From: JAQAZP01 sp032127265
GTDB taxonomy: Bacteria > Acidobacteriota > JAQAZP01
Length of the DNA: 16,665 bases
Direction: 5' to 3'
Assembly: GCA_032127265.1 (NCBI GenBank)
Contig: JAQAZP010000035.1
Location: 1-16,665 of the forward strand
Shown here: piece by piece, positions 7,052 to 13,541 of the stretch
Numbering within the stretch: the first letter of the stretch is position 1
Layout of the letters: every line of letters begins with the position of its first letter
Translations under genes and position numbers: made by a program
Notes under the pieces: generated by a model
Databases searched by the model: none
What the model was told of the DNA's origin: nothing
What the model saw: only the letters and a program-made list of their open reading frames with translations

Positions 7052-9544
7052 TCAGAACCTCCCCGCAGCCACATTCGTTCCGAAGGTCATACTCGGGAAG
7101 GCCTGTATAGAGATCAGTTGGTTCACCAGGCTACCGTCATAGGTGAACACTTTCACCTCTGTGTCCGCTCCGGGATCTGGCCCACGTCCAACCACCAGTT
7201 CATCCCTACCATTGTCATTCAAGTCAGTTCCAGCGAATACGTTGACACCATAACCACGAAACGGTTCCTGCCAGGCCAAAAAGCTGAATCCGGGCAGCGG
7301 GGTGACAGCGGTGCCGTCGAAGTTCCAGCCACGCACGTGGGGTCCGAATATTGCTCCTGGCCCGGCCCCGGTGACTATTTCATCGATGCCGTCACCATCC
7401 ACATCGCCGGCGCTGACCTTCACACCATACTTGTTCGTCCCGTAAGCAAGGAAGCTAACGGCAGGGATGGCCACCACCCCACCGCCGTCAATATTCCAGC
7501 CACGGACATGCGGGCCGTAAACCGCACCTGGACCAGCACCAGTGATGATCTCGTCGTATCCATCCCCATCGATGTCACCGGCAGCCACGTATACGCCCCA
7601 CTTTGGTGTTCCATAAGCAAAGTAGCTCACCCCGGGATATGGTGTGACCCCCGTGGGGCCGTTGTAGATCCAGCCGCGCACATGGGGCCCGAATACGGCA
7701 CCTGGACCGGCACCAGTAATTATCTCGTCACGGCCGTCACCATCCAGGTCTCCAGATGCCACATTTACCCCGTATTTGTTGGTGCCATAAGCCAGAAAGC
7801 TAAGCCCGGGTAAAGGAGTGCCGTCTATGTCAAACCCCCGAACGTGAGGACCAAATATTTCACCGGGTCCGGCACCGGTGATAATTTCATCAGTTCCGTC
7901 ACCATCCGGATCACCGCAACTCAAATTAACCCCGAAATGTGGCGCAGCATAGGCCATGAACTGGTGTTCATAAGTCGTTTCCGATATCGGCAGAAATACT
8001 CGGATAAATGGCGGGTTGTTGACAGTAGCGCCGGGCCCTGCCACCAATCGTCCCCTACCTGAGTAGTGGTAGCCCATATCTATCACTCCCTGATCCAGGA
8101 CACCATCAGTACGAGTGGTCGCGCAGAGCCAGTCACTCAGCGGACTCCCGCCGTCTATGCATGGACTGTCCTCCTGTTGACCTGCCGCCACCTGGCTGAG
8201 ATAGAAATCGCCCTGGGATCCGCTGGTAAATAACGGATCCGCATCAATCATCCCCTTTCCCCATATCAGGACACAGCCCTCGTCGATATCAATACTGTCC
8301 TGGCCGCCGATCACATCGCTATAATCGATACTCAGTGTGCTCTCTTCAAATTCGCCAATGATTTTGATTTGGGGGCCTTCAGGCGCAGTATTTTCCGCCA
8401 GGATGGATCCACTGATCGAGGCGACAGATCCGTACCTTATGGAAAAACCACCACCCTTTTCATCAGCACTATTACCGACCAAAGTAACATTAATCAGGAC
8501 GGGTTCGCTCCAAGAATTAGCTTCAATTCCACCGCCACGGTTTCCGGCTGAATTCCCGGCGATAACGTTGTTCACAATCAGGAGCTGGCGAACATTATAA
8601 AAGGCAGCACCTCCACCGTCCTCCTGGGCAACATTGTCAACAATTGTATTTCCTGCCAAGGCGCACTTTCCACCATGGACCCCGCCACCGTACATGGCCG
8701 TATTGCCAGAGATTGTGTTGTCAGTGATCAACACCTCCGGATCGTTGTGCATCGCTCGGGCATCGATGCCACCGCCGAATCCATCCGTCTCGTTCTCGAT
8801 AATCACGTTATGGCTAATCTTGTTTCCAGGTAAACACGTCACCCCTCCACCGCTGTCCGATGCTGTGTTTTGCGTGATAAGGTTGCCTGTAATCGAAGCA
8901 GGATAGTAAGAGAAGACACCTCCACCATCCCATGCAGCGTTCTGTACAATGGTATTATTCAAGATCACCGGGTTGCCGAAGGAGAAAATACCGCCACCGA
9001 ATCGCACGCCTGTATGACCCATGATGGTGTTGTCCCGGATGATTGGTGAACCACTATCGCAAAATACGCCACCACCGCAATCGATATCCACTGCCCCGGT
9101 CATAATGTTGTTGCGAATGATCGGAGATGAAGCTTCAATGTAAACGGCACCACCGCAAATAAATTGCTCGCCGTAATAGCCGGTTAGATCCCACAACACC
9201 AATGTGCCGTGACCGTTTATCAGGGTGAAACCATCGAGCACCGAGTTAATCCCTTCTCCCGAGTTGAAGATGGCCACGCTTCCGAAATCCGGGTCTGACG
9301 GATCGCTGCCGTCTATCACCGTGGTTTCAGCACCTGCCTCGCTCCTTACGCTGATCGCCTTGCCCAGGAAATTGATGTTTTCAACATAGGTTCCCGATGA
9401 CACAAGCACCGTATCACCAGCAGCGGCAGCATCGATTCCAGCCTGGATAGTGGGCTTGTCGGTGGGAACTCGGATGGTGGTGGCGAGAACGGGATAAGAA
9501 AGAAAGCAGTTGAAAATAATCACGACCGCGAGAACGGCTTTCAT
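7052..9544 (-). CDS. Secreted right-handed beta-helix protein with C-terminal FG-GAP-type repeats
   Basis: The start is ATG 9544 (830 residues): GGAGGA lies 6 nt upstream, and a signal peptide follows directly (cleavage near residue 21, 'YPVLA-TT'). The longer open frame back to 9673 has no signal-like start. After 'IRVPTDKPTIQAGIDAAAAGDTVLVSSGTYVENI', a typical beginning of DUF1565/parallel beta-helix proteins, residues about 70-440 repeat 'GGG(V/I)...I.NNTI..N.A' coils, as in polymorphic outer-membrane and pectate-lyase-like solenoids. From about residue 530 there are five units of roughly 55 residues with 'D-x-D-G-D-G-x-D-E-I-I-T-G-A-G-P-G' Ca2+-binding loops and 'GPHVRGW', ending in a half unit 'FGTNVAAGRF'. 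No catalytic residues or membrane anchor are seen; a surface or extracellular adhesive/structural role is likely. G+C is lower than in flanking genes. The 208-bp upstream gap holds no convincing promoter. Confidence 0.85.
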   Translation of the reverse strand: MKAVLAVVIIFNCFLSYPVLATTIRVPTDKPTIQAGIDAAAAGDTVLVSSGTYVENINFLGKAISVRSEAGAETTVIDGSDPSDPDFGSVAIFNSGEGINSVLDGFTLINGHGTLVLWDLTGYYGEQFICGGAVYIEASSPIIRNNIMTGAVDIDCGGGVFCDSGSPIIRDNTIMGHTGVRFGGGIFSFGNPVILNNTIVQNAAWDGGGVFSYYPASITGNLITQNTASDSGGGVTCLPGNKISHNVIIENETDGFGGGIDARAMHNDPEVLITDNTISGNTAMYGGGVHGGKCALAGNTIVDNVAQEDGGGAAFYNVRQLLIVNNVIAGNSAGNRGGGIEANSWSEPVLINVTLVGNSADEKGGGFSIRYGSVASISGSILAENTAPEGPQIKIIGEFEESTLSIDYSDVIGGQDSIDIDEGCVLIWGKGMIDADPLFTSGSQGDFYLSQVAAGQQEDSPCIDGGSPLSDWLCATTRTDGVLDQGVIDMGYHYSGRGRLVAGPGATVNNPPFIRVFLPISETTYEHQFMAYAAPHFGVNLSCGDPDGDGTDEIITGAGPGEIFGPHVRGFDIDGTPLPGLSFLAYGTNKYGVNVASGDLDGDGRDEIITGAGPGAVFGPHVRGWIYNGPTGVTPYPGVSYFAYGTPKWGVYVAAGDIDGDGYDEIITGAGPGAVYGPHVRGWNIDGGGVVAIPAVSFLAYGTNKYGVKVSAGDVDGDGIDEIVTGAGPGAIFGPHVRGWNFDGTAVTPLPGFSFLAWQEPFRGYGVNVFAGTDLNDNGRDELVVGRGPDPGADTEVKVFTYDGSLVNQLISIQAFPSMTFGTNVAAGRF
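7190..7935 (-). repeat. Tandem FG-GAP-type coding repeats (five units)
   Basis: Units of about 165-180 bp repeat within the beta-helix gene; the Ca-binding loops fall near 7213, 7396, 7560, 7741 and 7904. The encoded core 'GDGxDEIITGAGPGxxFGPHVRGW' is almost invariant in four of five units, so the DNA is also similar, pointing to recent duplication or gene conversion. Confidence 0.75.
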
Positions 9545-9752
9545 TATCATTCCTCCGATTGAGGACTGTTCTCTGTTTAACAGGTCGAGGAAGAATTGCT
9601 CCAAGTAAATTCCGGTTATGACATTGTCCATGAAAAGAAACGGCGCACATGGATGATCGCACATCTTGCCCATACCTTAACAGAAGTTTACTAAGTTCAA
9701 CAGGTGGGACGAATTCTGAATTCAGGAGGAGTCGTCGACACGTCCATAGTCT

Positions 9753-10535
9753 TCAACCGGGCCTGACCAGCGTCCCGGCCACCGGACGGCCGAGCAGGGC
9801 GCTCTCCAGCTCTCCGGGGCGCATACCGTTGATGATCAGGGTTTCCACACCGGTGGCCAACGCTTTCTCCACCTTGTGCATCATGCCGCCGGTGACATCG
9901 GCCACACCGTCCGATGCGGTCAGCGCCTCTTTCAGCCGCGGGAGGTCAGCGGGAGTGAGCTGGGGGACGGTGTTCCCCTCCGGATCGAGCACGCCGTCGG
10001 TCTTACCGGCCATGATGATGCGCCCGGGCTTCAGCCGCGGGGCGAGGAAGCGGAAAATCTCTTCGGTGGAGAGGATGCAGCAACCCCGGACTTCGTCGAA
10101 ACAGACATCGCCGTATGGCACGGGCACCAGACCCCGGGCGATACAGCGCTCCGGCGCCTGACCCTCCCACTGCGTAAGACGGCCATCCCGGGCCAGGCAG
10201 GCCACCGAGGGCTGGAGCGCAACGGCCGGTTCCCCGGCCTCGAGCAGCGCGGAGACCACCATGCGGTTCAGATGCGCCGCATCGGACTGCACCCGGGCAA
10301 AACCCTCCCAGCTCTGATCGTCCGACATACCCTTGTGGACACGGTACCTGGCGGCACTGACGTGGGGGAAGCTGCCGCCGCCGTGGCCCACCAGCAGGGT
10401 CAGACCGGCCTTGTAGCGCGCGCGGTGCAGTTCGGCGGCCGTCCGGGCGATGACCTCGGGCCGGGCGGTGTAGGGTTTGGACTTGTCGGTGATCAGCGAT
10501 CCGCCCAGCTTGACGAAAACCAGCCACTGTTCCAT
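9753..10535 (-). CDS. ipk: Isopentenyl phosphate kinase
   Basis: This 260-residue amino-acid-kinase-fold enzyme phosphorylates isopentenyl phosphate with ATP to isopentenyl diphosphate (IPP) in the cytosol, the last step to IPP in the archaeal modified mevalonate pathway. The N-terminal 'K9-L-G-G-S-L-I-T-D-K18' is the ATP-phosphate loop. 'VGHGGGSFPH58VSA' is the substrate loop with the His that distinguishes IPKs from other members of the fold (family knowledge). 'IIMAGKTDGVLDPEGN' and 'DVTGGMMHKVEKAL' are the nucleotide and C-terminal Lys-containing motifs. The length is normal for the family. It is the last gene of the operon, 5 nt after the DUF126 gene. An ordinary acetylglutamate or uridylate kinase is excluded by the GGGSFxH and DVTGGM combination. 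Confidence 0.93.
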   Translation of the reverse strand: MEQWLVFVKLGGSLITDKSKPYTARPEVIARTAAELHRARYKAGLTLLVGHGGGSFPHVSAARYRVHKGMSDDQSWEGFARVQSDAAHLNRMVVSALLEAGEPAVALQPSVACLARDGRLTQWEGQAPERCIARGLVPVPYGDVCFDEVRGCCILSTEEIFRFLAPRLKPGRIIMAGKTDGVLDPEGNTVPQLTPADLPRLKEALTASDGVADVTGGMMHKVEKALATGVETLIINGMRPGELESALLGRPVAGTLVRPG

Positions 10536-10540
10536 GCCGT

Positions 10541-10930
10541 TCAGTCCTTTTCCGTGTCCACGGTGCCCGCGGCGCCGTCCACCCGCAGTTGCTGACCGGT
10601 AGTGATCCGGCCGATGTCGATGCCGTCGACACAGGGGATGCCGGCAAGGATCGCACCGGTGGCAATGATGGTCTCGGTTTCCTCATTGACGATGGCCAGC
10701 GGTGCCACGCCGTTCTTCTGCAGGCCGTAGATCACGTAGGAGCCGACGGTGGAGCCCTTGCCGCAGGGGAAGACGAGGATTCGGCCGCTGACGCACTGCC
10801 CTTCCAGCTCGTGCCCCTGCTCGATGATCATCCCGGTCCTGGCGTCCACGCCGCCGTAGAAGCTGATCGGCGTTCGCGAGACCAGCGCCGGGCCTGCCGC
10901 CGCGCCGGTCATGATCGTCCGGCCCTTCAT
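10541..10930 (-). CDS. Aconitase X small subunit (DUF126): mevalonate-5-phosphate dehydratase small subunit
   Basis: This 129-residue swivelling-domain protein is the partner of the aconitase-X catalytic subunit. Visible family marks are 'GPALVSRTPISFYGGVDARTGMI' near the N-terminus and 'FPCGKGSTVGSYVIYGL' in the middle, where the conserved Ser of the GKGS motif contributes to the active site in aconitase-type enzymes. Its ATG overlaps the large-subunit stop as ATGA, with GAGGAGG 7 nt upstream, so the two subunits should be made in equal amounts. Separate large and small genes are the archaeal-type arrangement; many bacterial AcnX proteins are single-chain fusions. With IPK immediately downstream, mevalonate-5-phosphate is the likely substrate rather than a hydroxyproline. 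Confidence 0.88.
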   Translation of the reverse strand: MKGRTIMTGAAAGPALVSRTPISFYGGVDARTGMIIEQGHELEGQCVSGRILVFPCGKGSTVGSYVIYGLQKNGVAPLAIVNEETETIIATGAILAGIPCVDGIDIGRITTGQQLRVDGAAGTVDTEKD

Positions 10931-12114
10931 TCCAGCACCTCCTCGATGATCTCGCGAAGGTCGCGGAAGTTGACTTTCTGCTTGCAGAACCCTGGCAGGT
11001 AGTTGGCCGCCTTGCCCGAGTCCACCGAGGTGACGCCGTAGGCCATCTCCTCCAGCGGGGAGACCACCATGCAGGTGTCGGCCACGATGCGGCCGCCGGC
11101 GGCCTCGATCTCGGCCAGGTAGCCCTCGGCCTCGGCCCGCTCCTTGATCACCCGCGAGGTACAGACCCAGACCGGCACCTTGAGTTTTCGGCCGCGGACC
11201 TGCCCGGCCACCGCCGCCACCTCTTCCAGCGAGGCGTGGGGGCAGCCGGTGACCACCAGGTCGGGCGTCTCGCCCGCATCGAGGCCGGCGGACAGTTCGT
11301 CCAGTTCGCCCTGCCCCACCCGGATCAGCTCCAGGCCCGCGGTGGGCACAGCGGCCGCCTCGGGGGTCACCCCGGCAGCGTGGTAGAGGGCCACGGCCCC
11401 GCTGGCCGCCATAGCCGCCCCCATCGACTTGAGGTTGTCCCGCCCTGCCCCCTCAAGACCGGTGATATAGGGGATTGCCCCGCGTACCTTGCGGCCCAGG
11501 CAGTAACCCAGGGCGCCGTAGTCGGCGTTGGAGGCCAGCCGTACATCCACATCCACCAGCACCGTGGGGCGCCGGTTCTCGTTGAGGTGCAGGCCGTAGC
11601 ATGGTGTGCAGCCGCAGACCGCCGCGGCCAGGGCCGACGGGCCGCCCTCACGGTTGGTCCGGGCCCCGAGCACCGAGTTGACGAAGACCACCGCCGAACT
11701 CTCGGCCCAGGCCACGTGCTCGCCGGGTTGTGGAACGCTGCCGATGAGATAGGGGGTGCAGGTTGGCGGCGCGGTGATCCCCATGCCGCGGAAGGCCGCC
11801 ATGATCCGCTGCTGCTTTTCGGCAAACGCCTCGGGGATGCCCAGCTCCTGCCAGCCCTGGAGATCCATGCCGGCAGGGTTGAGGCTGGTGGGCACCCGGA
11901 CCTCGACGCCCTGCCGGGCCAGGTCCTCGAGAAACTCCAGGCCCGGGTCGCCGATGGACTTGTAGGAGACCCCGGACACCTGGGCCGATCCCACCGGCAC
12001 CATCCGCTCGGCGCCGAATATATCGCCCAGGCTGACCAGCAGGCGCATCAACCGGGAGGTCACCTCCCCCGCTTCGCCATCGAGGAGAAGCTGCTGTTCT
12101 CTGTTCAGTTCCAT
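10927..12114 (-). CDS. Aconitase X catalytic subunit: mevalonate-5-phosphate dehydratase large subunit
   Basis: The 395-residue protein belongs to the AcnX (DUF521) family of Fe-S dehydratases. In the archaeal pathway the two-subunit enzyme removes water from mevalonate-5-phosphate to give trans-anhydromevalonate-5-phosphate. Cys residues positioned as cluster ligands are seen in 'APPTCTPYLIG', 'VVTGCPHASLEE' and 'VADTCMVVSPLEE', each in a conserved AcnX context. Other family marks are 'VSGVSYKSIGDPGLEFLEDLA', 'SSAVVFVNSVLGARTNREGGPSALAAAVCG' and the C-terminal 'DSGKAANYLPGF'. It begins 7 nt after the decarboxylase stop and overlaps the small-subunit start. AcnX members can also be hydroxyproline dehydratases; the flanking UbiD-family and IPK genes argue for the mevalonate role. 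Catalytic function is inferred from context, not shown by sequence alone. Confidence 0.9.
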   Translation of the reverse strand: MELNREQQLLLDGEAGEVTSRLMRLLVSLGDIFGAERMVPVGSAQVSGVSYKSIGDPGLEFLEDLARQGVEVRVPTSLNPAGMDLQGWQELGIPEAFAEKQQRIMAAFRGMGITAPPTCTPYLIGSVPQPGEHVAWAESSAVVFVNSVLGARTNREGGPSALAAAVCGCTPCYGLHLNENRRPTVLVDVDVRLASNADYGALGYCLGRKVRGAIPYITGLEGAGRDNLKSMGAAMAASGAVALYHAAGVTPEAAAVPTAGLELIRVGQGELDELSAGLDAGETPDLVVTGCPHASLEEVAAVAGQVRGRKLKVPVWVCTSRVIKERAEAEGYLAEIEAAGGRIVADTCMVVSPLEEMAYGVTSVDSGKAANYLPGFCKQKVNFRDLREIIEEVLE

Positions 12115-12121
12115 TGACCGG

Positions 12122-13402
12122 CTAACGCTCCAGATACTCTTCCAGATTCACCTTCACCGGCGGTTCGGGCCGCAAAAACTTCTCCCGCGGTGCTCCGGCC
12201 GGAATGGTCAGGTCGAATCCCAGCTTGGTGGTTTCCCGGGTCTCGGAGTTCGACGAGGGATCCAGCGAGGAGCCCCGCTCCCCCGGCCGCAGCACCAGAT
12301 CCCGATCCCCCTGGAAACGTGTGGCCAGTGCCCACTCCAGTGCCCGGGGGTCATCGATGTCGATGTCCTCGTCCACCACGAAAACGTGCTTCATCGAGGC
12401 ATGCCCGGCAAAGGCGGCCTCGATGGCCTTCCGGCCGTCGTCACCGTGCTGCTTGCGTATTTTCACCGCCCCGTGGAGCCAGGAACATCCGCCGGGCGTG
12501 ATCCGCACATCGAGGCAATCCACCACCCGCGAAACCTCGCGGAAGATGGTCGGTTCCCGAGGCATGCCCATCAGGATCTTGTGTTCCACACCCCCGGGGA
12601 GCAGGCCATGGTAGATCGAATCGGGTCTGGCGAACACCTTTTTCACCCGGGCCACCGGCTGCTTGCGGACGATGTCGAAGGTTTCGGTGAGGTCGAGAAA
12701 CGGCCCTTCGTCAGCCTGCTCACCGGTGAACTCGCAGATCAGCACCAGCTCGCTTTCCGGAATGATGTGACCGTCCAGGCGAACCGCCTTCGTCCGGTGA
12801 AGGGCATTGGCGATGGCAAGCTCGCTCTTGTCCAGCTCCACCGACATGGCCGAACCGACCAGCACCGGAATGGTGTTGCCGATGCAGAAGGCGAATTCAG
12901 TAAGTCCCCGTTTCATGTATTCGTGAAGGTGGCGGGGCAGGATCCGCATGACCAGGCGGTCCTCGCCAATGACCATCGCCCGGTGATAGGAAGCGTTGAG
13001 GCCCAGTTCCAGGTCCTGGCAGAAGATGATCCCCGAGGCGATATACGGCCCGCCGTCCTGGGGGTAGTAGGTCAGGATGGGCAGGCGGCTGAGATCCGCG
13101 GGCCGCTCCTCGTATCCCTCGGATTCCTCGACCTCCGGTTCCAGCGGATGGTCGATGGCCTCGATCATTCGCGGCACCAGGTCACCGGGGGAAACATCCA
13201 GGCCGAGACAGACCAGCTCTCTCGAGGCGCAAACGTTGGACACCACCGCCATGTCGTATCCCTTGACCTCGCTGAACAGTACCGGTTTTTCGCCCAGGCG
13301 GGCGACCACGGCGGCCAGCTCGTAGCGGACGTCCACCGGCCGGGTGACCCTGGTGAGCAGGCAGCGCTCGTCCACCAGGTCGAGAAACACCTTGAGGGTC
13401 AT
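12122..13402 (-). CDS. UbiD-family decarboxylase, likely trans-anhydromevalonate-5-phosphate decarboxylase
   Basis: The 426-residue enzyme is predicted to use prenylated FMN and a divalent metal to decarboxylate trans-anhydromevalonate-5-phosphate to isopentenyl phosphate. The start at ATG 13402 follows a purine-rich GGAGAGGAGAAGGA site; a longer open frame to 13678 overlaps the FG-GAP gene and is not needed. UbiD marks are 'NASYHRAMVIGEDRLVMRILPRHLHEYMKR' (cofactor/metal region), 'GEQADEGPFLD' around Glu228-Glu232 (the acid pair), 'PGGVEHKILMGMPREP', and the C-terminal 'DEDIDIDDPRALEWALATRFQGDRD'. It is slightly shorter than E. coli UbiD, which fits the archaeal-pathway group. It leads the operon, directly after a good promoter. 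A UbiX homologue to make the cofactor is not in the window. Other UbiD substrates are possible but do not explain the neighbours. Confidence 0.87.
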   Translation of the reverse strand: MTLKVFLDLVDERCLLTRVTRPVDVRYELAAVVARLGEKPVLFSEVKGYDMAVVSNVCASRELVCLGLDVSPGDLVPRMIEAIDHPLEPEVEESEGYEERPADLSRLPILTYYPQDGGPYIASGIIFCQDLELGLNASYHRAMVIGEDRLVMRILPRHLHEYMKRGLTEFAFCIGNTIPVLVGSAMSVELDKSELAIANALHRTKAVRLDGHIIPESELVLICEFTGEQADEGPFLDLTETFDIVRKQPVARVKKVFARPDSIYHGLLPGGVEHKILMGMPREPTIFREVSRVVDCLDVRITPGGCSWLHGAVKIRKQHGDDGRKAIEAAFAGHASMKHVFVVDEDIDIDDPRALEWALATRFQGDRDLVLRPGERGSSLDPSSNSETRETTKLGFDLTIPAGAPREKFLRPEPPVKVNLEEYLER

Positions 13403-13492
13403 CGTCCTTCTCCTCTCCGCACCAGGCACCCAACGCCCCCGGAACGTAACGGTCTGAACCCGTTGCAGATCGGGTCTTGGTGGAGCTACAGA

Positions 13493-13521
13493 AGGATATT
13501 CCACCGCCGGTGCCCAGTCAA
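13493..13521 (-). promoter_or_regulatory. Sigma70-like promoter of the mevalonate-pathway operon
   Basis: On the minus strand TTGACT (13521-13516) and TATCCT (13498-13493) are separated by exactly 17 bp, matching five and four consensus positions. Predicted transcription would start near 13486, giving a leader of about 84 nt before the UbiD-family gene. The leader can form two alternative 5-bp stems. Confidence 0.6.
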
Positions 13522-13541
13522 TCGGGGGGTTGGGACTTCGA

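Noticed and set aside
6712..7074. 120-codon minus-strand frame between the PD40 and beta-helix genes
   Set aside because: It overlaps the 3' ends of both neighbours, has no Shine-Dalgarno and no recognisable fold.
10541..12114. AcnX pair as a cis-3-hydroxyproline dehydratase
   Set aside because: That role is known for some bacterial AcnX, but here the pair is locked between a UbiD-family decarboxylase and isopentenyl phosphate kinase, with no proline-catabolism gene in the window.
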